Shown: positions 1-9,150 of the stretch, one piece after another | How positions within the stretch are numbered: the stretch's first letter is position 1 | How the letters are laid out: the number at the start of each line of letters is the position of its first letter | Assembly: GCF_015355785.1 (NCBI RefSeq) | Contig: NZ_JADKYW010000005.1 | Coordinates: 1 to 64,000 of the forward strand | Direction: 5' to 3' | From: Arthrobacter gandavensis | Lineage (GTDB): Bacteria; Actinomycetota; Actinomycetes; Actinomycetales; Micrococcaceae | DNA length: 64,000 bases | Notes under the pieces: model-generated | Databases searched by the model: none | What the model was told of the DNA's origin: nothing | What the model saw: only the letters and a program-made list of their open reading frames with translations | Made by a program: the position numbers and the translations under genes

Positions 1-398
1 CTTTCTTTTCTTTTCGCACCGCTGTGGTGTTCTACCAGCATATTCCATCCGGGCCATTTTAGCAATTCGGTGAATTCCAGGGAATTCGATCCAAACCGGC
101 TATTCCAGCCTTTCCGGACCCACGATAACTGTCCGGATTTACCCGGTTGGTTTGTGTGGGTTTTGTTGCCGTCCGGCCTCATCGGCACCGCGGCAACTCG
201 TTCTACTTTACACATCCGGTGAGCCCTGCGCAACTCGGCAGGTGTGTGACCTCCTGCACGGATTTGCGGGCCCCGGCGCTGCGCCTTTTTCCGGTTCCGG
301 CGTACCGTCCCCGTGCATCAGCGCGATTCAATTTTAGGGAACTCAGCCTACCCCTGCGCAAGTCCGCACCGGGTGGGAGTGCTCACATGGTTCGGACG
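1..398. other. Gene-free stretch at the window edge
   Basis: I see no convincing coding frame here. Open frames in it read through the antisense of the neighbouring hydrolase and lack a ribosome binding site. The first 130 bases are less GC-rich than the rest and contain a short inverted repeat, GAATTC-cagg-GAATTC, near position 80. It could hold promoter sequence for a gene left of the window, but nothing decisive is visible. Confidence 0.5.
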
Positions 399-1196
399 TT
401 ACCCACGGACCCTAAGGTACTCCAGCTGCGCGGCCACGGAGAGTTCGGCAGCAGCCCGGACGGACTCCGGGACATCGGCATAGACGGCATTGGCGACCTG
501 ATCAACCGTGGCGTCCCCGCCCAGCAGGCTAAGCACTCCCCGGATCTGCGCCAGCCGCTCATCCCGGTGGTCCCGGTAGGTCAGTACAACGGATTCAAGG
601 TTCTCAAGATCCGGTCCGTGGGCCGGCAGCACAGTGGCCGGCCCCAGCCGTCCAAGTTTCTCCAGGCTTGCCAGGAAGTCCTGCAGTGTTCCGTCCGGGT
701 AATCGAGGACGGTAGTTCCCCGGCCCAGGATGGTGTCCCCCGTAAGGACCGACCCGGTGGGTCCGTCCGCCGGAAGGAAAAAACATATCGAATCGGAGGT
801 GTGTCCCGGAGTGGCCAGCACCTGGATCTCCACTCCCCCGGCGGAAATGGTCTCCCCGTCCTGCAGGGGTGAACCGCCAAAGCAAAACGCGGGATCCGCT
901 GCCCGGACGGGGGCGCCGGTGATCTCGTGGAAGCGCTCCGCGCCTTCGGTGTGGTCAGGATGCCGGTGCGTTATCAGCACGAGTTCCACTTTCCCCGCGG
1001 CAGCCAGGGCAGCAAGGTGACCTTCATCAGCCGGGCCCGGGTCCACGATGGCACACGGTCCACCGGGCTCGGCCGCAAGGATGTAGCTCTTGGTGCCGTC
1101 CAGGCTCATGGGCCCGGGATTATCGGCCAGCCGGTACCGGGCCAGCGGTGTACTGCTGACTATCCGGCCCGGTGCCGGCTGCGCCGATGCACTCAT
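399..1196 (-). CDS. MBL-fold metallo-hydrolase (glyoxalase II / beta-lactamase-like)
   Basis: This is a 265-residue metallo-beta-lactamase-fold hydrolase. The metal-binding signature THRHPDHTEG is at about residues 76-85, followed by GHTSDS near 131, TGDT near 152 and PAHGPD near 191, which supply the remaining His and Asp ligands of a dinuclear zinc site. The length and the extra C-terminal helical segment resemble the LACTB2-like / glyoxalase II-like branch; the substrate cannot be read from sequence. The ATG is preceded by GGGGAGAG at a normal distance and starts 8 bases after the ilvE stop, so it is probably the last gene of a leuB-ilvE-MBL operon. The association with leucine synthesis looks positional rather than functional. 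Confidence 0.85.
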   Translation of the reverse strand: MSASAQPAPGRIVSSTPLARYRLADNPGPMSLDGTKSYILAAEPGGPCAIVDPGPADEGHLAALAAAGKVELVLITHRHPDHTEGAERFHEITGAPVRAADPAFCFGGSPLQDGETISAGGVEIQVLATPGHTSDSICFFLPADGPTGSVLTGDTILGRGTTVLDYPDGTLQDFLASLEKLGRLGPATVLPAHGPDLENLESVVLTYRDHRDERLAQIRGVLSLLGGDATVDQVANAVYADVPESVRAAAELSVAAQLEYLRVRG

Positions 1197-1204
1197 GCTC
1201 TCCC

Positions 1205-2311
1205 CTAGGCCAGACGGGTCAGCCAGCCGCGGGTATCCTCCACGGCGCCGGTCTGGATGCCCAGCAGTTCACGCCGGATGGACATGGTGATTTCACCTGC
1301 AGCAGCTTCCGGGGAACCGATGGTCTCGGTCTCGGACTTCAGCTCGCCCACCGGAGTGATCACGGCTGCGGTACCGCAGGCGAAGACCTCGGTGATGTCC
1401 CCGGAGGCAACGCCGTCGCGCCATTCGTCCAGGGTGATCTTGCGTTCTTCGACTGCGAGGCCGCGGTCCCGGCCAAGCTGGAGCACCGAGTCCCGTGTAA
1501 TCCCGTGCAGGATGGTGCCGGAGAGTGCGGGGGTGACGAGGCGTCCGTCCTTGAAGACGAAGAAAACGTTCATGCCGCCGAGCTCTTCAACCGCGTTGTC
1601 ATTGAACTCATCCAGGAACAGGACCTGCTTGCAGCCGTGCGCCTCGCCTTCCATCTGCGCGATCAGGGAAGCGGCGTAGTTGCCGCCGCACTTGGCTTCG
1701 CCCGTGCCGCCGCGGCCTGCGCGGGCGTATTTGGTGGAAAGCCAGATCGAAACCGGCTTGAGTTCCCCGCCAAAGTAATTGCCGGCAGGTGAGGCGATGA
1801 CGCGGTACGAAACCTCCCGGGCGGGCCGCACGCCCAGGAACGCCTCGGTGGCGATCATGAACGGACGCAGGTACAGGGATTCCCCGTCACCGGAAGGCAC
1901 CCAGTCGCGGTCGACGGCGACGAGCCGGCTCAGCGATTCGAGGAACAGTTCCTCGGGCAGCTCGGGCAGCGCGAGGCGGCGCGCCGAAGCGTTCAGGCGC
2001 GCGGCGTTGGCTTCGGGGCGGAAGGTCCAGACGGAACCGTCCCCGTGCCGGTAGGCCTTCAGCCCTTCGAAGATTTCCTGGCCGTAGTGCAGCACGGAGG
2101 CAGCGGGATCCATGGCAATCGGCCCGTAGGGTTCAATGCGCGCGTTTTCCCATGCACCTTCGCCGGATTCCCCAACGCGGTAGTCAATGACGGCGGTGTG
2201 GTCCGTGAAGTGGTTTCCAAAGCCCGGGTCGGCCAGGATCGCGGCGCGTTCCTGCCGCGACTTCGGCTGGGCGGATAGCTTCTGGGTGAACTCCAGAGCG
2301 CTGACAGACAT
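1205..2311 (-). CDS. ilvE: Branched-chain amino acid aminotransferase
   Basis: IlvE (368 residues) transfers amino groups between glutamate and the 2-oxo acids of valine, leucine and isoleucine, the last step of their synthesis. It belongs to the PLP fold-type IV aminotransferases: the PLP-binding lysine is K207 within GTGEAKCGGNY, and EVFACGTAAVITPVG near residue 320 is the typical phosphate-binding and substrate loop. The frame is open further upstream, but the ATG at 2311 begins the conserved N-terminus and has GTGGAGGAACA just before it, so this start is preferred. It sits 64 bases downstream of leuB in the same direction, which is consistent with co-transcription. Confidence 0.95.
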   Translation of the reverse strand: MSVSALEFTQKLSAQPKSRQERAAILADPGFGNHFTDHTAVIDYRVGESGEGAWENARIEPYGPIAMDPAASVLHYGQEIFEGLKAYRHGDGSVWTFRPEANAARLNASARRLALPELPEELFLESLSRLVAVDRDWVPSGDGESLYLRPFMIATEAFLGVRPAREVSYRVIASPAGNYFGGELKPVSIWLSTKYARAGRGGTGEAKCGGNYAASLIAQMEGEAHGCKQVLFLDEFNDNAVEELGGMNVFFVFKDGRLVTPALSGTILHGITRDSVLQLGRDRGLAVEERKITLDEWRDGVASGDITEVFACGTAAVITPVGELKSETETIGSPEAAAGEITMSIRRELLGIQTGAVEDTRGWLTRLA

Positions 2312-2375
2312 TGTTCCTCCACGGTGAACGGCGCGGCCGTCGTTCGTCTTCCTATTTATCGGGTCACTGTTGAGC

Positions 2376-3440
2376 TTATGACACAGCCGCGGCGATCGCA
2401 TCGCCGATTTCCGCGGTGGTGCGCGTGTTTCCTGCGCGGGAAGCGACGTCGGCTTCCACAGCGCGCTCCACGCGCGCGGCCTCACCGGTAAAACCGAGGT
2501 GTGCCAGCAGCAGGGCTGCGGAGAGGATCGCTGCGGTGGGATCGGCCTTCTGCTGGCCCGCGATGTCCGGGGCGGAACCGTGCACCGGCTCGAACATGGA
2601 CGGGAACGTTCCCTCCATGTTGATGTTGCCGGAGGCTGCCAGGCCGATGCCGCCGGTGATGGCCGCCGCGAGGTCGGTGATGATGTCCCCAAACAGGTTG
2701 TCCGTGACAATGACGTCAAAGCGTGAAGGGTCCGTGGTGAGGAAGATCGTGGCGGCGTCCACGTGCAGGTAGTCGACCTGCACCTCGGGGAACTCGGCAG
2801 CCACGGCCTCGACGGTACGCTTCCAGAGGCTGCCGGCGTAGACCAGGACGTTGTGCTTGTGGACCAGGGTCAGTTTCCGGCGGGGCCGTTCGCTGGCGCG
2901 GCGGAAGGCGTCGCGGACCACGCGCTCGACCCCGTGGGCGGTATTGAGCGAAACCTCGGTCGCGATTTCGTGCGGCGTTCCGGTGCGCAGCGAACCGCCG
3001 TTGCCGACGTAGGGGCCCTCGGTTCCTTCCCGGACCACGATGAAATCGATCTCTCCGGGGTTGGCCAGCGGGCTCGCGACGCCCGGGTACAGCTTCGACG
3101 GACGCAGGTTGACGAAGTGATCCAGGCTGAAACGCAGCTTCAGCAGCATCTCTCGCTCGATCAGGCCCGAAGGCATCTGGGTGTCCCCCGGCGCGGCACC
3201 TACGGCGCCGAACAGGATCGCGTCGTGCTTCTTGAGCGCATCGAGCGTCGCATCCGGGAGCGTTTCCCCGGTGCGCAGCCAGTGCTCGGCACCCAGCTGG
3301 TATTCGGTGAGGTCGAACTGCGCAGGACCGGATGCGGTGACTGCTTTGAGCACTTTGACGGCCTCCGCCGTGACTTCCGGGCCGATTCCGTCTCCGGGAA
3401 TAACTGCCAGTGAAATGACCTTTGACGCTTCTTCGCTCAT
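2376..3440 (-). CDS. leuB: 3-isopropylmalate dehydrogenase
   Basis: LeuB (354 residues) oxidises and decarboxylates 3-isopropylmalate to 2-oxoisocaproate with NAD+ in leucine synthesis. The protein starts with the nucleotide-binding motif [11 protein letters not shown]. It carries the substrate loop [13 protein letters not shown] near residue 135 and the metal/NAD region [16 protein letters not shown] near 240, followed by the C-terminal GSAPDIAG segment. The length is normal. No ribosome binding site precedes the ATG, but TAGAAT lies six bases upstream, so the transcript may be leaderless. ilvE and an MBL hydrolase follow in the same direction, while a sensor kinase is divergent on the other side. 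Confidence 0.95.
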   Translation of the reverse strand: MSEEASKVISLAVIPGDGIGPEVTAEAVKVLKAVTASGPAQFDLTEYQLGAEHWLRTGETLPDATLDALKKHDAILFGAVGAAPGDTQMPSGLIEREMLLKLRFSLDHFVNLRPSKLYPGVASPLANPGEIDFIVVREGTEGPYVGNGGSLRTGTPHEIATEVSLNTAHGVERVVRDAFRRASERPRRKLTLVHKHNVLVYAGSLWKRTVEAVAAEFPEVQVDYLHVDAATIFLTTDPSRFDVIVTDNLFGDIITDLAAAITGGIGLAASGNINMEGTFPSMFEPVHGSAPDIAGQQKADPTAAILSAALLLAHLGFTGEAARVERAVEADVASRAGNTRTTAEIGDAIAAAVS

Positions 3441-3446
3441 GCTTCA

Positions 3447-3477
3447 ATTCTAGGAACCGTGTCCAGATGGCGGTCAA
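3447..3477 (-). promoter_or_regulatory. Candidate leaderless promoter of leuB
   Basis: On the minus strand TTGACC (3472-3477) and TAGAAT (3447-3452) are separated by 19 bases. The -10 ends six bases before the leuB ATG, so transcription would begin at or next to the start codon. No Shine-Dalgarno sequence is present. The spacer is longer than ideal, so this is a prediction. Confidence 0.4.
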
Positions 3478-3558
3478 TGTGTTTCATATAATGAGACGCA
3501 CAAGGCTCAGACCTGGGCATGAGGCGCAGCACCGCCGTCGCGCCTAAAGTTGTTATCC

Positions 3559-4824
3559 ATGCTGCTGCACCAACGCCTCTATGCCTGGACCCAGGCCAAT
3601 CCTTTCAAGGTTGACCTGGCCGGCGCCCTGCTCGCGACTGCCCTTTTCGCACTGCCGCTGCTGCTGGGGGGAGCCCGCACCGGCGTCCTTGAGTTCGCCC
3701 TATCAGCAGCCATCTGCCTGCCGCTGGCCTGGCGCCGTACCAATCCGGTTCCGGCCGCGGCCGTGATGGCCACTGCCTGCCTGATCCAGCTCCCGACGGT
3801 TCCGGAGACCGGTCTGCCGGCAGATGTCTTTGTTCTCGTCATGGTGCACGCCCTCGCCGCCTATGCCCCGCGCTGGGCCAGTCTGGGCGGGCTGGCACTC
3901 GCGCTGACCGGCGGCATCCTGTTGATCTTCCAGTACCTTGCACGTCCTTCCATGTCCTTCACCGCGGAGCCCGGCATGGTCTCCGGCCCCACCACCGGAA
4001 TGATCGCCTTCTGGTTCATAGCGCTCGTGGCAGTCGAAGCGATGGTCCTGGTGTCCTGGACCTTCGGCGACCTCGCCCGTACGCGGCGCCTGGCCATGGA
4101 ATCCCTCCGTGACCGGGCCCGCCGTCTCGAAGTTGAACGCCAGCAGGAGCGGGACCTGGCGGCCGCGGATGAACGCACCCACATCGCCCGCGAAATGCAT
4201 GACATCGTGGCGCACTCCCTCTCGGTGATCATCACGCAGGCCGACGGCGCCAGGTATGCGAGCGCCCAGGACCCGGAAATCGCTGCGGCGACACTGGGCA
4301 CTATCGCCGAAACCGGCCGCGGATCGCTGCGGGAGATGCGGCGCCTGCTTGGTGTGCTGCGCGGTGACGACGGCGCGTCCACCCGTCCGCTGCCTTCACT
4401 GGCGGACATCGGGGACCTGGTCGACGGCGTCAAGCGTGCAGGACTGGACGCCCAGGTTATTACTGCCGGCGCCATGCGCCGGGCCCTGCCCGCAGGGGCC
4501 GAGCTCACGGCCTACCGCGTGGTGCAGGAGGCACTGACCAACGTGCTCAAGCACGCCGGCCCGCAGGCGCGTGCAAAGGTGGATCTGGAATGGACTGCGC
4601 GCGGGCTGGGCATCACAGTGGTCGACGACGGGCGCGGCGCCGGGGCGGATCCGGCGCAGGACCGGAACAGCACGGCCGACGGCGCTTCCCACGCCCCCGG
4701 CGCCGGGCAGGGCATTGTCGGTATGACCGAACGCGTGGCGCTCTACGATGGAACCCTGGAAGCCGCACCCGCCCCCGGCGGCGGATTCCGCGTCGCCGCT
4801 TTCATTCCCTACACGGAGGCCTAA
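3559..4824 (+). CDS. Two-component sensor histidine kinase (NarL/DesK type)
   Basis: This is a 421-residue membrane sensor kinase. Four to six hydrophobic segments occupy about residues 20-170, followed by a short coiled coil and the HisKA_3 dimerisation box REMHDIVAHSLSV, with the phosphorylated His near residue 214. A HATPase_c domain with VVDDGRGAG and GQGIVGMTER completes it. An in-frame TTG lies three codons upstream, but the ATG at 3559 is the more likely start; neither has a strong ribosome binding site. The response regulator begins 3 bases after the stop. A MacB-like ABC exporter lies next downstream, a common pairing in cell-envelope or antimicrobial-peptide stress modules, but the signal is unknown. 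Confidence 0.9.
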   Translation: MLLHQRLYAWTQANPFKVDLAGALLATALFALPLLLGGARTGVLEFALSAAICLPLAWRRTNPVPAAAVMATACLIQLPTVPETGLPADVFVLVMVHALAAYAPRWASLGGLALALTGGILLIFQYLARPSMSFTAEPGMVSGPTTGMIAFWFIALVAVEAMVLVSWTFGDLARTRRLAMESLRDRARRLEVERQQERDLAAADERTHIAREMHDIVAHSLSVIITQADGARYASAQDPEIAAATLGTIAETGRGSLREMRRLLGVLRGDDGASTRPLPSLADIGDLVDGVKRAGLDAQVITAGAMRRALPAGAELTAYRVVQEALTNVLKHAGPQARAKVDLEWTARGLGITVVDDGRGAGADPAQDRNSTADGASHAPGAGQGIVGMTERVALYDGTLEAAPAPGGGFRVAAFIPYTEA

Positions 4825-4827
4825 CGC

Positions 4828-5550
4828 ATGACCACCCCCTCCCCCGGAGTTCCCGGGGAGACAGATACGCCCGCGCCCATCCGGGTGGCCCTCGTCGATG
4901 ACCAGCAGCTGGTCCGCGGCGGTTTCAAAATGCTGATCAACTCGCAGCCGGACCTGACGGTGACGGCCGAGGCCGGCAACGGTGCCGAAGCCGTGCGGGT
5001 ACTCTCCCAGGCGACCGCCGACGTCGTGCTGATGGACGTCCGGATGCCGGGCATGGACGGCATCGAGGCCACCGCACGGATCCTCGAGCAGGCCGGCTCC
5101 CGGGGAGCCGGGGTCAAGGTTGTGGTGCTGACAACCTTCGACCTTGACGAGTACGCACTGTCCGCCATCCGTGCCGGGGCCAGCGGTTTCCTGCTCAAGG
5201 ACGCGCCGCCGGAGGAACTGCTCGAGGCGATCCGCACCGTGCACCGCGGCGATGCGGTGATCGCGCCGTCGACCACCCGCCGGCTGCTGGACCACGTGGC
5301 CCCCATGCTGCGCGAACCCACCCCGGAAGTCAGCCGGCATGCTGCCAGCGTGGAGACCCTCACTCCCCGCGAGCGCGAGGTCTTTGCCCTCATCGCCGGC
5401 GGACTCTCCAACCCGGAAATCGCCGCGAAGCTCTTCCTCTCCGAGGCCACGGTCAAGACCCACGTGGGGCACATCCTGGCCAAGCTCGGGGCGCGGGACC
5501 GCGTACAGGCTGTCGTCATCGCCTACGAGACAGGTATCGTCACGCCGTAA
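4828..5550 (+). CDS. Response regulator, NarL/LuxR family
   Basis: This 240-residue DNA-binding response regulator is the partner of the kinase encoded immediately upstream. The receiver domain spans about residues 18-140, with acidic residues D24/D25 and the phospho-acceptor D70 in VVLMDVRMPGMDG, the conserved T in VVLTTFD and K in FLLKDAPPEEL. A LuxR-type helix-turn-helix occupies about residues 173-232 (LTPREREVFALIAGG and SEATVKTHVGHILAKLG). The first 17 residues are a Pro-rich tail. It probably controls the ABC exporter 176 bases downstream and perhaps its own operon; this is inference from position. Confidence 0.92.
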   Translation: MTTPSPGVPGETDTPAPIRVALVDDQQLVRGGFKMLINSQPDLTVTAEAGNGAEAVRVLSQATADVVLMDVRMPGMDGIEATARILEQAGSRGAGVKVVVLTTFDLDEYALSAIRAGASGFLLKDAPPEELLEAIRTVHRGDAVIAPSTTRRLLDHVAPMLREPTPEVSRHAASVETLTPREREVFALIAGGLSNPEIAAKLFLSEATVKTHVGHILAKLGARDRVQAVVIAYETGIVTP

Positions 5551-5726
5551 ATCCCCGGAGCTGACCGTGGTCTTCGTCGGCATTCGCCGAGGATGTCCGC
5601 TCCAGACTGCTGCCGGACTCGTACCAGCGCTCCGGCCCGATTCCACCCACGGGATGAGAAGGGGCCCGAAACAACCCGTCCGTCCTCCGATGTGCCGGGG
5701 TAGGTGACCCGAATAGCGTTGAAGGC

Positions 5727-6497
5727 ATGACAACCCTTACTGAGCACTCCTCCGTGCCCGGCCCCGGCAGCTCCACGGCTGCCGCCGCCGCACAGGCCCT
5801 GAACAAGACCTACGGAAAAGGCGACACGGCCGTCCACGCCCTGCGTGACGTCGACGTCCGCTTCGAAACCGGAACCTTCACCGCCATCATGGGCCCTTCC
5901 GGATCCGGCAAATCCACGCTGATGCACTGCCTCGCCGGCCTGGACAGCGCCGATTCCGGCCACATCTGGATCGGCGGAACCGAAATCACGTCGCTCAAGG
6001 ACGCCGACATCACCCGCCTGCGCCGCGACAGCGTGGGCTTCGTGTTCCAGTCCTTCAACCTGGTGCCGACGCTGACCGCCGAGCAGAACATCACCCTGCC
6101 GGTGTCCCTGGCCAACGGCAAGGTCGATGCGGCCTGGCTTGCCGAGATCACGCGCACCCTCGGGCTCGAAGGCCGGCTCAAGCACCGCCCCCACGAGCTG
6201 TCGGGAGGCCAGCAGCAGCGCGTTGCGGTAGCCCGCGCACTGCTCACCCGCCCGCACGTCATTTTTGGCGACGAACCCACCGGCAACCTCGATTCACGTT
6301 CGGGTGCCGAAGTGCTCTCCCTACTTCGGCGTTCTTCACGCGAAATGGGCCAGAGCATCATCATGGTCACCCATGATCCGGTGGCTGCCTCCTACGCGGA
6401 CCGCGTCGTGCTGATGAACGACGGCGCGCTCGTGGGCGAGCTGAACGATCCCACGCCGGAGAGCGTGCTGGCAGCGCTGACGAAGCTGGGGGCATAA
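5727..6497 (+). CDS. ABC transporter ATP-binding protein (MacB/LolD type)
   Basis: This 256-residue ATPase subunit belongs to the MacB/LolD/FtsE family. Walker A GPSGSGKST is at about 56-64, the signature ELSGGQQQRVAVARAL is in the second half, and Walker B with the catalytic Glu is VIFGDEPTGNLDSRSG. The Q-loop VFQSFNLVPTLTA is typical of this family, whose members use ATP to drive mechanotransmission by FtsX-type permeases rather than classical import. The permease gene starts 2 bases after the stop, so the two form an operon. TAGCGT lies 7 bases before the ATG with only a weak ribosome site. The system probably exports or removes an antimicrobial or lipid substrate under control of the upstream two-component pair. 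Confidence 0.9.
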   Translation: MTTLTEHSSVPGPGSSTAAAAAQALNKTYGKGDTAVHALRDVDVRFETGTFTAIMGPSGSGKSTLMHCLAGLDSADSGHIWIGGTEITSLKDADITRLRRDSVGFVFQSFNLVPTLTAEQNITLPVSLANGKVDAAWLAEITRTLGLEGRLKHRPHELSGGQQQRVAVARALLTRPHVIFGDEPTGNLDSRSGAEVLSLLRRSSREMGQSIIMVTHDPVAASYADRVVLMNDGALVGELNDPTPESVLAALTKLGA

Positions 6498-6499
6498 CA

Positions 6500-9013
6500 G
6501 TGCTGCAGGTAGCCCTGGCGCAGGTGCGCCTCAATGCCCGCCGTTTCATCGCCGTCGGCGTGGCGGTGATGATCGCCGTCGGCTTCCTCACCGCCACCCT
6601 GATCATCAATGCCTCCTCGAAGGCCTCCCTGACCCAGAGCGTCGGAGAAAGCTTCCGTAATGCAGATCTGGTGCTTTCCGCCGGCTACGACGACGCTGCC
6701 GGCGACTGGGCCGTCCTCGACGAGCAGACTGCCGGCCTGGCCCGCAGCACCGACGGCGTGGAAGACACCTACACGGTGCTCTCTTCCTCAGTGGCGGTTC
6801 GGGACGGCCGCGGAAGCTCCTACGCGATCCTGGCCAATCTTCCGGACGACGCTTCCCTGCTGCCCGTGGACGTAGTGAAGGGCAGCCTGCCGGCAGCAGC
6901 CGGCGAAACAGCGATTGATGAGCAGACCGCAGAGCGCCGGGGAATAACAGTCGGCTCGGTACTGCCCGTGGTGTCGGCGGAGAACCTGGAGGGTGCTGAA
7001 ACTCCCCTTACGGTGACGGCCCTGGTTGAGGCCTCCTCCGATCCGCGCTCGATGGGCGCCACCCAGCTCTACGCAACCGCTGCAACGGTCGCCCCCTTCG
7101 CCAACGCGGAGCTCGGCTACGAATCCATCCAGCTCGCGTTGGCGGACAATGCTTCGGTGACAGCCGTCCAGGCGGCCCTGACGCAGGCACTCAGCGACGC
7201 CGGCATCAAGGCCGTCACGGTGCGCACGGTGGAGGAAGAGACCACCGAACTCATGGCCGGATTCACCGGAGGTCAGGACAGCCTGACTGTCATCCTGCTT
7301 GCCTTCGCCGCCGTCGCGCTCCTGGTCTGCGCACTCGTGGTATCCAACACCTTCTCCGTGCTGGTGGCCCAGCGCACCCGCGAGCTGGCCCTGCTGCGCT
7401 GCATCGGCGCCGGCCGCTCACAGATCCGCCGTTCCGTCCTCGTGGAGGCCCTGCTGGTCGGAATCGCCTCTTCCATCATCGGCGTGCTGGGAGCAGTGGG
7501 CCTGGTGGGTGGAATCGTCGCCTACCTGCGGACCCTGCCGGAAAGCGGATTCGCCACCCTGGACGTTCCTCCGCTGGCCGTTGCAGCGGGCATCGCCGCA
7601 GGCGTGATCCTCACTGTCCTCGCGGCCCTGGTACCTGCGCGCGCGGCGACTGCCGTCGCACCGCTCGCCGCCCTCCGTCCCGCTGATGAAGTCCGCACCG
7701 GCACCCGGAAGGGCCGGGTCCGCCTGGTGTCGGGACTGGCGCTTACCGCCGCCGGTGCCGCCCTGCTCGGTTACGGTGCTTTTCGGAGTGACCTGCTCGT
7801 GGCACTGCCGGGTGGAATTCTGAGCTTCGTGGGCATCCTGATGTGCTCCACGCTCTTCATCCCCCCGCTGGTCCGTGCAGTTGGCTTCCTCGCCTCCCCG
7901 CTCGGCGTTCCCGGCAAACTGGCTGCGGTCAACGCCGTACGCAACCCGCAGCGGACATCCGCCACCTCCTCTGCCCTGCTCATCGGTGTCACCCTCGTGG
8001 TCATGATGATGACGGGCGCTGCCACTGCCAGGAGCGCGTTCAACGACACTCTCGCCGGCGAGTTCCCGGTGGACGTCACCGTCCGCGGGGCCATCCCGGT
8101 TGAAGCACCCTTCACCGCGAAGGATGCCACGGCCGCGGCAGCCGTCGAAAACGTGGACCGGGCAGCGTTCCTTCCGGTCGCCGGCCTGATCATCAAGGAC
8201 GAAGAAGAAATTCCGGTCTACGCCCTGGAGCCTTCTGACGGTCCGGTCCTGCAGGACGCTTCCATGGTCCCCGAGGCAGGCACCATCACCATGCCGCAGG
8301 GCACCAAGGGAGAAACCCTCACCGTGCACGGTGCCGGAGGGGACGTGGAACTGAAGGTCGTGACTTCCGAAAGCCGTTCCTTCTCTCCCCTGGTTAGCGC
8401 TGAGACCGCACGTCTGCTGGGCGGAGTGCCCCAGGAGCAGACGCCGGAACAGTTCCGGGCCCAGCCGCTGCTGTGGATCGCCATCGCCGACGGCCTGAAC
8501 ACGTCCACCATTCTTGAACTCCAGACGGCCCTGGCGGAAGCACTGAGCGTCCAGGACTACCAGATTGCCGGCGCGGCCATCGAACGCGCTGCGTTCGAAC
8601 AGGTGATCAATGTGCTCCTGATGGTGGTCACCGGACTGCTGGGAGTCGCCGTCGTCATTGCCCTGGTGGGTGTGGCGAACACGCTTTCCCTTTCCGTCCT
8701 GGAACGGACCCGTGAGTCTTCACTGCTGCGGGCCCTGGGTCTGACCAAGGGCCAGCTGCGCGGCATGCTGGCGCTGGAAGCGGTGCTGATTGCCGGAGTT
8801 GCCGCCTTCCTTGGGCTGGGGCTCGGAGCGGTGTACGGCTGGCTTGGCGCGCAGTCCGCACTGGGCGCCTTCGCCGACGTGGCACCGGCGCTGCCCTGGG
8901 TCCAGCTGGGCGGAGTCCTGGCCGTCGCTTTGGTGGCCGGACTCGGGGCATCCCTGCTCCCGGCCCGCCGGGCAGCGCGCCTCTCCCCCGTTGCCGGGCT
9001 GGCTGCGGACTAG
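6500..9013 (+). CDS. ABC transporter permease, FtsX/MacB family, double FtsX module
   Basis: This 837-residue membrane protein starts with GTG two bases after the ATPase stop. It has an N-terminal transmembrane helix (about 14-38), an extracellular MacB-PCD-like domain (to about 260), then an FtsX module with three or four helices (about 270-460) ending in VPARAATAVAPLAALRPADE. A second extracellular domain follows, then a second FtsX module (about 690-837) ending LLPARRAARLSPVAGLAAD. The duplicated layout is usual for large actinobacterial permeases of this type and lets one chain replace a dimer. Function is likely export or extraction of a hydrophobic or peptide substrate; the exact substrate is not visible. 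A strong terminator follows. Confidence 0.88.
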   Translation: MLQVALAQVRLNARRFIAVGVAVMIAVGFLTATLIINASSKASLTQSVGESFRNADLVLSAGYDDAAGDWAVLDEQTAGLARSTDGVEDTYTVLSSSVAVRDGRGSSYAILANLPDDASLLPVDVVKGSLPAAAGETAIDEQTAERRGITVGSVLPVVSAENLEGAETPLTVTALVEASSDPRSMGATQLYATAATVAPFANAELGYESIQLALADNASVTAVQAALTQALSDAGIKAVTVRTVEEETTELMAGFTGGQDSLTVILLAFAAVALLVCALVVSNTFSVLVAQRTRELALLRCIGAGRSQIRRSVLVEALLVGIASSIIGVLGAVGLVGGIVAYLRTLPESGFATLDVPPLAVAAGIAAGVILTVLAALVPARAATAVAPLAALRPADEVRTGTRKGRVRLVSGLALTAAGAALLGYGAFRSDLLVALPGGILSFVGILMCSTLFIPPLVRAVGFLASPLGVPGKLAAVNAVRNPQRTSATSSALLIGVTLVVMMMTGAATARSAFNDTLAGEFPVDVTVRGAIPVEAPFTAKDATAAAAVENVDRAAFLPVAGLIIKDEEEIPVYALEPSDGPVLQDASMVPEAGTITMPQGTKGETLTVHGAGGDVELKVVTSESRSFSPLVSAETARLLGGVPQEQTPEQFRAQPLLWIAIADGLNTSTILELQTALAEALSVQDYQIAGAAIERAAFEQVINVLLMVVTGLLGVAVVIALVGVANTLSLSVLERTRESSLLRALGLTKGQLRGMLALEAVLIAGVAAFLGLGLGAVYGWLGAQSALGAFADVAPALPWVQLGGVLAVALVAGLGASLLPARRAARLSPVAGLAAD

Positions 9014-9027
9014 CTGCTGCGGAGCAG

Positions 9028-9062
9028 GCGCGAGGCGGCACCCGTCGGGTGCCGCCTCGCGC
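9028..9062 (+). terminator. Intrinsic terminator after the ABC exporter
   Basis: A perfect 16-base stem (9028-9043 with 9047-9062) closes a 3-base loop and is followed by TTTG. It lies 14 bases after the permease stop codon and ends the exporter operon. Confidence 0.8.
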
Positions 9063-9150
9063 TTTGTGACCCTGATCTGCGAAGATACGAAGCAGACTGA
9101 TAACCGGAGCCGGTGCTGTTAGCCGTGCAAGGAACAGAAAAGGAGCCGCC

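Noticed and set aside
147-872. Plus-strand open frame of 241 codons at the left edge
   Set aside because: Two thirds are antisense to the MBL hydrolase, and the remainder has no ribosome site or coding character.
2312-2719. N-terminal extension of ilvE
   Set aside because: The frame overlaps leuB in another frame; the ATG at 2311 has a strong ribosome site and begins the family sequence.
4396-5733. Minus-strand open frame of 445 codons
   Set aside because: It covers the antisense of the kinase/regulator pair and has no supporting features.
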